12,349 nucleotides of DNA from Thiohalobacter sp. Its GTDB lineage: Bacteria > Pseudomonadota > Gammaproteobacteria > DSM-19610. The translations under genes were made by a program, and so were the position numbers. The notes under the pieces are model-generated. The model did not search any database. It had not been told where the DNA came from and saw only the letters and a program-made list of their open reading frames with translations. The stretch covers positions 1 to 12,349 of the forward strand of contig JALWRY010000407.1 of NCBI GenBank assembly GCA_027080445.1, in the 5' to 3' direction. Numbering within the stretch: the first letter of the stretch is position 1; each line of letters starts with the position of its first letter. This document shows positions 7,453 to 12,349 of the stretch, piece by piece.

Positions 7453-7754
7453 GGAAACTACTGCCTCAGGTGATGAGACCAACGGCAATAAGCCAGATTA
7501 AAGCTCGCAGAATCTGATGTTGATTTCTCACGTCATCGGGGTGCTTGTCATCTTCATCTTACTGAAAATAAACAAAAAACAGCTAATGACCCGCAAAACA
7601 GGAATAGGTTAGACTCCCCTTGGGGACGCCATTTATCTTGTATATCAATGAGATATGCGCAGGATCGGCGTCGGTCTTTCAAGACCGATTTACAGTCCGA
7701 CTTCACTAGCTTGTCATACACGTTGCGGAAGCCCACTGGCCGCTATCCTGTGTT
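7453..7754. other. Gene-poor stretch around the distal tRNA-Glu repeat
   Basis: Between the ATPase promoter and the end of the zinc-protein gene I see no convincing gene. It holds the distal tRNA-Glu repeat (7607-7631) and an 8-bp inverted repeat, TCGGTCTT / AAGACCGA with 2 nt between (7671-7688), which lacks a following T run. A start-less minus-strand frame of about 30 codons near 7465-7560 could encode a hydrophobic tail (LIWLIAVGLIT). It may be a relic, but is too short to call. Confidence 0.5.
7607..7631 (+). repeat. att-like direct repeat, copy 2
   Basis: An isolated copy of the tRNA-Glu 3' end: 20 nt identical (7612-7631) and 24 of 25 over the full length. No tRNA body precedes it, so it is not a second tRNA gene. 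Orientation is the same as the first copy, 1644 bp away. Confidence 0.72.
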
Positions 7755-7985
7755 TCAGGCAGCCCGGAAATGCCTGATGTCGACTTCCACGCCTGCATTC
7801 ACGGCAGTGCCAGCTTCGTTTAGCAACTGCCTTGTCACTGCTTCATCGACGTAGGATTCCCCACAGTGCTCACAAACGCGCGCGGGTACGTCCTTGAATA
7901 CCAGTGTTACGTCATCCCTCTCCAGGGTGACGGTAGTTGTTCCGGCATCAAGTTCACCATGTTTACAAATAACGCATTGCATCAT
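7755..7985 (-). CDS. YgiT-type zinc-finger protein, probable antitoxin
   Basis: A 76-residue protein starting at the first ATG of MMQCVICKHGE, chosen because AGGAG lies 6 nt upstream. The longer frame to 8018 would overlap the preceding gene more deeply and has no such site. Two CxxC pairs (C4/C7 and C38/C41, in CVIC and CEHC) should bind one zinc ion, as in the N-terminal domain of the MqsA antitoxin. The helix-turn-helix half of MqsA is missing, as is usual in short YgiT-type proteins. Its ATG overlaps the stop of the DUF4258 gene (ATGA), indicating coupled translation. Such pairs are annotated as toxin-antitoxin-like. That function is inferred. Confidence 0.8.
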   Translation of the reverse strand: MMQCVICKHGELDAGTTTVTLERDDVTLVFKDVPARVCEHCGESYVDEAVTRQLLNEAGTAVNAGVEVDIRHFRAA

Positions 7986-8212
7986 TGCAATCTCCTGTGC
8001 CTGAACTCGTGGTCCCATCGCTCGGGGTCGGGTTCAGCGACTACGATATGTATCGGCCGGTTGTCTGACCACCCAAGCACCAGCTTGCTGGGATAGGGTA
8101 CATCATGTGGGTAACTTTCGATCACCTCGCCAGTTGATAACACCGCACGAACAGTTTCCTCGCTAATCCGGCGCTCAAACATGCGCTTGATTGCATGAGC
8201 GCGGTATATCAC
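7982..8212 (-). CDS. DUF4258 protein, probable toxin partner of the YgiT-type protein
   Basis: The frame encodes (M)IYRAHAIKRMFERRISEETV, then GEVIESYPHDVPYPSKLVLGW and RPIHIVVAEPDPERW, all matching DUF4258 proteins that pair with YgiT-type antitoxins. I prefer the GTG at 8212 (76 residues). The match to relatives begins there, GGGAAG lies about 6 nt upstream, and a TGATAAAGT -10 candidate would start RNA near 8233. An ATG at 8233 would add seven residues but has no ribosome binding site. As I remember relatives, about 12-15 residues (an Ile/Val-rich TVY strand) lie between VVA and EPDP. Here those blocks are fused, so the protein may be an internal-deletion form. Confidence 0.72.
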   Translation of the reverse strand: MIYRAHAIKRMFERRISEETVRAVLSTGEVIESYPHDVPYPSKLVLGWSDNRPIHIVVAEPDPERWDHEFRHRRLQ

Positions 8213-8239
8213 GGTTCGCTTCCCTTCGGCCATGCGCGT

Positions 8240-8248
8240 ACTTTATCA
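8240..8248 (-). promoter_or_regulatory. Candidate extended -10 promoter of the DUF4258/YgiT operon
   Basis: TGATAAAGT on the minus strand (8248-8240) fits an extended -10 without a clear -35. RNA would start near 8233, which favours the internal GTG start at 8212. Confidence 0.35.
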
Positions 8249-8369
8249 GTATCCAATATTTTTGGGGAATCCTGATCGTGGGTTTGTTATGGTGCAAGCC
8301 GCCGATGCTTTATTATATTATTGATAGTAAAGTGAAAACAGCGAGCGACGCGTAAAACAGGATCGGACG

Positions 8370-8657
8370 CTATTCAAATTTCTCGGGCCACTTCCTGGCT
8401 GTGTGAAACACGCTCAGAATCTGGATCTCTCTGCCTTTAATCCGATATGGCACGATGTAGGGTAGCTTTGGAATAACCAGCTCCAGTGTTCCCCGAACTC
8501 TTCCTGATCTACCCAGTCTCGGGTGATCCTCAAGTTGGCTGACGGCGTGCCGTATCGTCTGCGCCGCTTCCCAGGCAGCACGTCGGTTGTCTCTGGCAAT
8601 ATAGTCCTGAATACACTCCAGAGCCCTGGCTGCGGGTTCCGTCCAGATGATTCGCAC
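8370..8657 (-). CDS. RelE/ParE-family toxin
   Basis: A 95-residue protein with a GTG start (8657-8655). The fold pattern is that of ParE: IIWTEPAARALECIQDYIARDN (strand plus helix), AAWEAAQTIRHAVSQL, then HPRLGRSGRVRGTLELVI and PYIVPYRIKGREIQILSVFHTARKWP. The Arg usual in the GTREL motif is Leu here (GTLEL). Family members act on DNA gyrase (ParE) or ribosome-bound mRNA (RelE); the sequence looks closer to ParE, but the target is not proven. It starts 2 nt after the antitoxin stop and has no strong ribosome binding site, so its translation probably depends on the upstream gene. Confidence 0.87.
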   Translation of the reverse strand: MRIIWTEPAARALECIQDYIARDNRRAAWEAAQTIRHAVSQLEDHPRLGRSGRVRGTLELVIPKLPYIVPYRIKGREIQILSVFHTARKWPEKFE

Positions 8658-8659
8658 GT

Positions 8660-8899
8660 TCAGCTGTCTTTATATTTGTCGAATATCTGTTCAATTTCGG
8701 AGTCGCTGGCGAAGCGACCTTCATCCGCAGCCTTTATACCTTCTTTCGTGCGTTCGATCTGCCAGGCGTGTACTTCCAGAAGTTGGTCGATTGCCTGATT
8801 AACCAGGTAATTGCGAGACCTGTCCATTTGACTTGCCAGCTTGTCCAGTTGCTTGACTTTCTTGCTGTCCGACCGGACTGTAAATGCTTCGTTACCCAT
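8660..8899 (-). CDS. Ribbon-helix-helix antitoxin, partner of the ParE/RelE toxin
   Basis: A 79-residue protein. The N-terminal strand EAFTVRSDSKKVKQLDKLA and the helix-turn DRSRNYLVNQAIDQLLE form a CopG/ParD-type ribbon-helix-helix DNA-binding domain (about 1-45). The C-terminal acidic tail (KAADEGRFASDSEIEQIF) would wrap and neutralise the toxin. AGGAAGG lies about 6 nt before the ATG. The antitoxin-first order and 2-nt gap to the toxin are normal for this type II class, where the antitoxin usually represses its own promoter. Confidence 0.87.
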   Translation of the reverse strand: MGNEAFTVRSDSKKVKQLDKLASQMDRSRNYLVNQAIDQLLEVHAWQIERTKEGIKAADEGRFASDSEIEQIFDKYKDS

Positions 8900-8936
8900 T
8901 GTTCGCCTTCCTGTGGTTCATGGTGGTTCACTTGTA

Positions 8937-8965
8937 ATTATAGTTATAGCGCCCCCCCCTTTTCT
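8937..8965 (-). promoter_or_regulatory. Candidate antitoxin promoter containing a run of eight G/C
   Basis: Leftward -10 TATAAT (8942-8937) lies 38 nt before the antitoxin start. With a 17-bp spacer the -35 would be AGAAAA (8965-8960), a poor match. The upstream half of the spacer is an uninterrupted run of eight G on this strand (8959-8952). Confidence 0.35.
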
Positions 8966-9105
8966 ATTCTTATTGGCTGAGTTCGTGTCGAATGACAATT
9001 CACTGACGCAGGCCGGAAAGCTAAGCGACGGGATCTCTGCTGGTGCGAGAGTTCCCTGAATTCATTGGGTTTGTGGTTTTTGGTCAGTGACTGGATTTGA
9101 ATAAG

Positions 9106-9133
9106 TATAATAGTTGCTCTATAGTGCAACTAT
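9106..9133 (+). promoter_or_regulatory. arsR promoter -10 and overlapping palindromic operator
   Basis: A -10 TATAAT (9106-9111) overlaps a 24-bp palindrome at 9110-9133 (ATAGTTGC, CTATAG core, GCAACTAT) in which 11 of 12 symmetric positions pair. The only -35-like sequence is TTGGTC at 9080-9085, with a long 20-bp spacer. The palindrome runs into the start codon (9132). A dyad overlapping its own promoter is the usual ArsR/SmtB arrangement: the apo-repressor binds, and metal releases it. Confidence 0.65.
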
Positions 9134-9533
9134 GCAACTAATTACGATCCAACCTGAAACCCTTTTCCAGGCACTGGCTGACGAAACCCGGCTGCGCATC
9201 ATTCGCCTGCTGGTAGTGGCTGACAAAGAGGCTTGCTTATGTGAACTGGTCGACAGCCTCCAGGAACCCTCGTACAAGCTTTCCCGTCATCTGAAGATCC
9301 TGCGCCAGGCGGGCTTGTTGTCGTCCCAAAAGGAAGGGCGCTGGGTCTATCACCGCTTAGTCACAGAACCCTCTTACCTCGAAACCCTGTATGCGACAGT
9401 CCAGGCGTTACCAGATGGGGATCAAGTCTATCAAGCAGATCTCGCGCGCTTTACAGAACGCATACGTTTGCGTGAAGGTGGGCGTTGTCGGGTGGGTATC
9501 TTGTCCGATGATCTGAAGGTAGAGAACAAATAA
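9132..9533 (+). CDS. ArsR/SmtB-family metal-responsive repressor
   Basis: A 133-residue winged-helix protein. The family opening FQALADETRLRIIRLL (12-27), recognition helix SYKLSRHLKILRQAGLL (47-63) and wing GRWVYHRL are present. C35-x-C37 in EACLCEL corresponds to the ELCVCDL metal-sensing box of ArsR and CadC. The third Cys of E. coli ArsR is replaced by Val40. Another Cys, C119, lies near the C-terminus. A soft metal or metalloid inducer (As, Sb, Cd, Pb or similar) is likely, but which one is unknown. ATG 9132 is preferred over the upstream TTG at 9114, which would fall at or before the RNA start. There is no clear ribosome binding site. Its TAA overlaps the next ATG by one base. Confidence 0.88.
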   Translation: MQLITIQPETLFQALADETRLRIIRLLVVADKEACLCELVDSLQEPSYKLSRHLKILRQAGLLSSQKEGRWVYHRLVTEPSYLETLYATVQALPDGDQVYQADLARFTERIRLREGGRCRVGILSDDLKVENK

Positions 9534-11446
9534 TGGCCTGCCCGGGTTGTGCCACCGTTGAGGATGGGCAGCCGATGCCACCTCCCTGGCGCAACCCACA
9601 GGTAGTCACCTCGGCGATCTCTGGTTTGCTTTTGGCGATCGGTTTTATCGGTGGCAAGTCGGGACTGGCGCCAGTACCGGAAACCGGTCTGTATCTCCTT
9701 GCTGTCGTTATCGGTGGCTGGTATTTCGGTCGGGAAGCCATTGAGACCCTGTTCAGGGAATGGCAAATCGGTATCGAGCTGCTGATGGGTATTGCCGCTA
9801 TCGTCGCCGGTCTCATGGGCCAGTGGGCAGAAGCGGCGATGCTGGTATTTCTTTATTCCATCTCCGAGGCGGCAGAGGGTTATACAGAAGAACGTACCCG
9901 CCACGCCATTCGCGCGCTCATGGACCTCGCCCCCAGGACGGCTCTGGTGATGCGCGACGGGAAGGAGACACGGACCCCGGTGGAACAACTTCAGGTCGGT
10001 GATCATTTCATCGTTTATCCCGGCGAGGCAGTGGCCACGGATGGTGAAATCGTTGAAGGACGCTCCAGTCTTGACGAGGCGCCGGTGACCGGTGAGTCGG
10101 TGCCGGTCGAGAAAACGGTGTGCGATACTGTGTTCGCCGCCAGCCTCAACGGCGAGGGGGTACTCACTGTACGCGCCACTCGAACCAGTGCTGACAACAC
10201 ACTGGCGCGCATCATCCAGCTGGTGGAGAAGGCCCAGGCCAGCAAGGGTCGAAGCCAGCGTTTCATCGAACGTTTTGGACATCGTTATAGCCCGGCGGTA
10301 CTGGCTGTCGGCATCCTGCTCGCGCTGGTCCCCGCATTAATGGGCCTTGATTGGCAGGAGTGGCTGACACGGGCAACCGTATTTCTGGTTGCCGCCGCGC
10401 CTTGTGCGCTGGTGATTTCCATCCCGATAACCCTGGTGGCGGCCATTGGCACGGCGGGCAGAAAAGGTATTCTGATCAAGGGTGGTGTACACCTGGAAAA
10501 TCTGGCCAGGGTGCGGGTGGTCGCCCTGGACAAAACTGGCACGCTGACCCTGGGGCAACCCCGGGTCACAGGAATTGTGCCACTGAACGGTTATCGTGAG
10601 TCAGACGTGCTTGCAACAGCGGCAGCACTTGAGGCCCGTTCCCGGCATCCGCTGGCGCGAGCCGTTCTGGACCGTGCGGCAGAGCAGGGTATCGAGTCTG
10701 TGCCCGCCGAAAACTTTCAGTCACTCACCGGTGCCGGCGCCAGTGGCCTGGTACAGGGTAAACAGTATTTCATCGGTAGTCCGGCGCTGTTTGCCGAAAA
10801 ACAGGTCACATTAACCGATGCTGAGGCGCGCATCGAGGACTTGCAAGCCAGCGGCAACACTGTCGTTGTTATCGGCACCGGGCAGGAGGCCCTCGGCCTT
10901 ATTGCCATCGCCGACCCATTACGGCCGGAAGCCGCAGAGGCCGTTGCTGATTTGAAGCGGGCCGGGATTCACAAGGTCATCATGTTAACCGGTGACAATC
11001 CGCGTACGGCACAAGCCATCGCCGCGCAAGCTGGTATCGATGAAGTGTTTGCAGAACTCAAACCCGAAGACAAGACGCATAAAGTAAAAGAACTGGACCA
11101 ACAATACGGTCACGTCGCTATGGTGGGTGATGGCGTTAATGATGCGCCGGCACTGGCAGCTGCCTACGTCGGTATCGCCATGGGTGCGGCCGGTACAGAT
11201 GTCGCCCTGGAAACAGCGGATGTGGCGCTGATGGCTGACGATCTCTCAAGGTTGCCGTACCTCATCCGTTTCAGTTGTCGCAACTGGCGTCTGATCCGCC
11301 AGAATCTGGCCTTGTCGGTTACGGTGATCGGTAGTCTGGTCATTGGCGCGGTAGCCGGGATGTTTTCGCTACCTGTCGCTGTACTCGCACACGAGGTGAG
11401 TGAGTTTGTTGTCATCGCCAGTGGTTTACGGATGCTGAGGGCCTGA
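9533..11446 (+). CDS. P1B-type heavy-metal-translocating ATPase, APC variant
   Basis: A 637-residue inner-membrane pump with eight predicted helices, using ATP to move a metal ion out of the cytoplasm. The actuator loop has T186-G-E-S189, the phosphorylated Asp is D333 in DKTGT, the P1B-specific HP pair is H372-P373 (SRHPLARA), and the hinge is GDGVND (532-537). The metal motif in the sixth helix, normally CPC, is A289-P-C291. The last helix has H620-E621 (AHEVSEF), reminiscent of the HEGG motif of P1B-4 pumps rather than the Asp of ZntA. No N-terminal HMA domain is present, only a short CPGC (3-6) tail. The metal is therefore uncertain (Zn, Cd, Co, Fe or other). Its one-base overlap with arsR (TAATG) shows a coupled operon. 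Confidence 0.92.
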   Translation: MACPGCATVEDGQPMPPPWRNPQVVTSAISGLLLAIGFIGGKSGLAPVPETGLYLLAVVIGGWYFGREAIETLFREWQIGIELLMGIAAIVAGLMGQWAEAAMLVFLYSISEAAEGYTEERTRHAIRALMDLAPRTALVMRDGKETRTPVEQLQVGDHFIVYPGEAVATDGEIVEGRSSLDEAPVTGESVPVEKTVCDTVFAASLNGEGVLTVRATRTSADNTLARIIQLVEKAQASKGRSQRFIERFGHRYSPAVLAVGILLALVPALMGLDWQEWLTRATVFLVAAAPCALVISIPITLVAAIGTAGRKGILIKGGVHLENLARVRVVALDKTGTLTLGQPRVTGIVPLNGYRESDVLATAAALEARSRHPLARAVLDRAAEQGIESVPAENFQSLTGAGASGLVQGKQYFIGSPALFAEKQVTLTDAEARIEDLQASGNTVVVIGTGQEALGLIAIADPLRPEAAEAVADLKRAGIHKVIMLTGDNPRTAQAIAAQAGIDEVFAELKPEDKTHKVKELDQQYGHVAMVGDGVNDAPALAAAYVGIAMGAAGTDVALETADVALMADDLSRLPYLIRFSCRNWRLIRQNLALSVTVIGSLVIGAVAGMFSLPVAVLAHEVSEFVVIASGLRMLRA

Positions 11447-11448
11447 AG

Positions 11449-11562
11449 GATTTCGCCAGTAGAACTGCAACGGTCACATTTGACCCTGACAAAACCGACG
11501 TAGCGGCATTAACTGCGGCGACTTCTGACGCCTGCTATCCGTCGACGGCTAGAAAACCCTGA
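11449..11562 (+). pseudogene. Relic of a MerP-like heavy-metal-binding protein (C-terminal part)
   Basis: Directly after the ATPase, one frame reads DFASRTATVTFDPDKTDV, then AALTAATSDACYPSTARKP and a stop at 11560-11562. This matches the C-terminal half of MerP/HMA proteins (ATVTFDDAKT...LTKATxDAGYPS). No start codon and no N-terminal part with the metal-binding GMTCxxC loop is present. The frame enters from the end of the ATPase gene. DACYP where DAGYP is usual suggests decay. The likely history is deletion of the 5' half of a former third operon gene. Confidence 0.68.
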
Positions 11563-11570
11563 TCACAGAT

Positions 11571-11710
11571 AACGACAGAAAAACGTAAACACACCACCTG
11601 CATTCAGCCTGATTCCTTCTCTCCTTCAGACCACAGGTGGCCCCTTCTCAAATAATTTGTCGAAATGACTTGACCTGGAGTTGACTCCAGGCTCTAGGCT
11701 TTCTGTCGTT
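11571..11710. repeat. 11-bp perfect inverted repeat flanking a 118-bp intergenic segment
   Basis: AACGACAGAAA (11571-11581) and its exact reverse complement TTTCTGTCGTT (11700-11710). A second inverted pair, CCACCTG / CAGGTGG (11594-11600, 11634-11640), is nested inside, as is the first MerR-type promoter. There is no transposase. It could be a relic, a long-range hairpin or coincidence. Confidence 0.4.
11670..11700 (+). promoter_or_regulatory. MerR/ZntR-type metal-inducible promoter with dyad in a 19-bp spacer
   Basis: -35 TTGACC (11670-11675), a 19-bp spacer and -10 TAGGCT (11695-11700). The spacer holds the dyad CCTGGAG-TTGA-CTCCAGG (11674-11691). Overlong spacers with a centred dyad are the hallmark of MerR-family activators, and the core closely resembles the E. 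coli zntA promoter bound by ZntR. It points at the outer-membrane protein gene 86 nt downstream. No merR-type gene is in the window. Confidence 0.75.
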
Positions 11711-11735
11711 GGGTATTTTTCTGAATCAGTGATTG

Positions 11736-11757
11736 AACCTGGAGTGCCCTCCAGGTT
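11736..11757 (+). promoter_or_regulatory. Second MerR/ZntR-type dyad
   Basis: Perfect 9-bp arms AACCTGGAG and CTCCAGGTT around TGCC. The CCTGGAG/CTCCAGG core equals that of the upstream dyad, with centres 64 bp apart (about six helical turns). A -35-like TTGAAC (11733-11738) overlaps it, but no good -10 follows at 19-20 bp. It is either a second operator, a weak second promoter or a decayed one. Confidence 0.6.
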
Positions 11758-11786
11758 GTCACAACGTTGGAAGAAGGAAAGCAGCC

Positions 11787-12349
11787 GTGAGTAGCATGAG
11801 TAAACAAAGGGGTCGATTTAACACAAGGGTTTTGGGTGCCGTATTCCTGGCCGGGTTGGTTGCCAGCCCCGTGCAGGCGCACGATCCGGTGTTCAGCATC
11901 GGGCCGCATGTCGTTTATAAGGGTGGGCTTGAAATCTCGCCTGAAATTACCCGAAGTAAAAAGGGCAACGCGCGTGACACCGGGTTGAATCTTGAAGTGA
12001 CGTACGGTCTGACCGGTGACTGGGCGGCCGGTATTGAACTCCCGTACAACGTTAGCAAGGAGGGATCGGACGATGCCTCCGGTATCGGCGATGTCGGGCT
12101 GTTCACCAAATACCGCTTCTGGCGCCACGATACGCTCGGTGCTCAGGAAACCGCAGCGGTATTGGCCAGAGTCAAATTCGCCAGCGGCGATGAAAACAAG
12201 ACACCGCCAGTTGGGTCCGGCAGCACCGATGCCCTCCTGGGGTTGACCTACGGTTATGAGAGCCGCAAGTGGTATCGCTGGGCCAGCGTCCGTTACCGCC
12301 GTAATGGCGAAAATGATGACCGGCTGCGCCTTGGCGACAAGCTGTTGGT
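11787..12349 (+). CDS. Outer-membrane beta-barrel protein (MetA-pathway/transporter type), 5' part only
   Basis: The frame is open for 187 codons to the window edge. The GTG at 11787 is chosen because AAGGA lies 8 nt upstream; an in-frame ATG three codons later (11796) would put it 17 nt away. An N-terminal signal peptide has a basic start (KQRGR, TR), a hydrophobic core (LGAVFLAGLVA) and likely cleavage after VQA (residue 31). Amphipathic strands follow, including GLNLEVTYGLTGDWAAGIELPYNV, GIGDVGLFTKYRFW and DALLGLTYGYE. This is typical of the PF13557-like outer-membrane proteins usually labelled transporter. Two MerR-type dyads directly upstream suggest it is induced by a metal. Its role in efflux is inference. 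Confidence 0.8.
   Translation, partial: MSSMSKQRGRFNTRVLGAVFLAGLVASPVQAHDPVFSIGPHVVYKGGLEISPEITRSKKGNARDTGLNLEVTYGLTGDWAAGIELPYNVSKEGSDDASGIGDVGLFTKYRFWRHDTLGAQETAAVLARVKFASGDENKTPPVGSGSTDALLGLTYGYESRKWYRWASVRYRRNGENDDRLRLGDKLL

Larger units (their letters stand above)
5988..7631. mobile_element. Candidate 1.64-kb integrated segment at tRNA-Glu carrying one ATPase gene
   Basis: The interval is bounded by the 3' end of an intact tRNA-Glu and an exact 20-nt copy of that end at 7612-7631. It holds a terminator, one leftward AAA_14/DUF4143-type ATPase gene with its control region, and about 150 nt without a recognisable gene. No integrase, excisionase or transposase is visible, so if it is mobile it must be moved in trans, or it is the remnant of a larger island. 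The repeat is directly seen. The element interpretation is inference. Confidence 0.45.

Noticed and set aside
7612..7631. A second tRNA-Glu gene at the distal repeat
   Set aside because: Only the T-loop-to-CCA end is present. No D arm, anticodon arm or 5' acceptor strand precedes it.
7675..7700. A tRNA-Tyr-like anticodon stretch (GACTGTAAATC on the minus strand)
   Set aside because: No cloverleaf can be built around it. The match is short and probably due to chance.
7554..7736. A 60-codon minus-strand open frame crossing the distal tRNA-Glu repeat
   Set aside because: Part of its peptide (WRPQGES) derives from the antisense of the tRNA fragment. It has no motif and no clear ribosome binding site.
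8944..9129. A 61-codon minus-strand open frame in the region between the antitoxin and arsR
   Set aside because: It overlaps the arsR promoter and operator, has no ribosome binding site, and its peptide matches no family I know.
9114..9131. An upstream TTG start for arsR, adding six residues
   Set aside because: It falls inside the operator palindrome and at or before the predicted RNA start. The family N-terminus fits the ATG at 9132.
9431..10282. A 283-codon minus-strand open frame opposite the P-type ATPase
   Set aside because: It is antisense to strongly conserved ATPase sequence, with no domain and no ribosome binding site of note.
1..12349. CRISPR arrays, rRNA genes, transposase or integrase genes
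   Set aside because: I looked on both strands and found no regularly spaced repeats, no rRNA segments and no recombinase motifs.

Overview
The window looks like chromosomal DNA of a gammaproteobacterium. It carries the GluRS (gltX) and GlnRS (glnS) genes side by side, both closely matching the E. coli type. Bacterial GlnRS is typical of that class. The tRNA genes encode their 3' CCA. I cannot name the genus from sequence alone, and the statements about relatives below come from memory of protein families, not from a search.

Left part (1-5990), housekeeping. It begins with the 5' end of a leftward gene for a two-helix membrane protein. A leftward tRNA-Val(CAC) with its own sigma70-type promoter follows. 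Next is a leftward secreted lipoprotein built from DUF5666-like beta modules, with a promoter and a rho-independent terminator. Rightward come gltX and glnS (5 nt apart), then a second rightward unit: promoter, tRNA-Ala(GGC), a 65-residue membrane protein, tRNA-Glu(TTC) and a strong terminator.

Middle part (5988-9100), accessory. The last 20 nt of tRNA-Glu recur exactly at 7612-7631, the signature of site-specific integration into a tRNA 3' end. The roughly 1.64 kb between the copies holds one gene, an AAA_14/DUF4143-type ATPase, with a 12-bp perfect inverted repeat in its promoter/leader. It contains no recombinase. Beyond it are two leftward toxin-antitoxin-like gene pairs: DUF4258 plus a YgiT-type zinc protein (ATGA overlap), and a ribbon-helix-helix antitoxin plus a ParE/RelE toxin (2-nt gap).

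Right part (9100-12349), metal resistance. A rightward operon encodes an ArsR/SmtB repressor and a P1B-type metal ATPase with an APC motif in place of CPC and no N-terminal HMA domain. A near-perfect 24-bp palindrome overlaps the arsR promoter and start codon, suggesting autoregulation. Just after the ATPase lies a relic of a MerP-like metal-binding protein. Two MerR/ZntR-type dyads follow, one inside a 19-bp promoter spacer, and then a signal-peptide-bearing outer-membrane beta-barrel protein that runs off the window. ArsR-type and MerR-type control therefore appear to meet at one locus.

The points most worth checking are the tRNA-Glu-anchored single-gene ATPase segment, the paired MerR-type dyads, the APC-type ATPase under ArsR-like control, and the DUF4258 protein that seems to lack an internal stretch.
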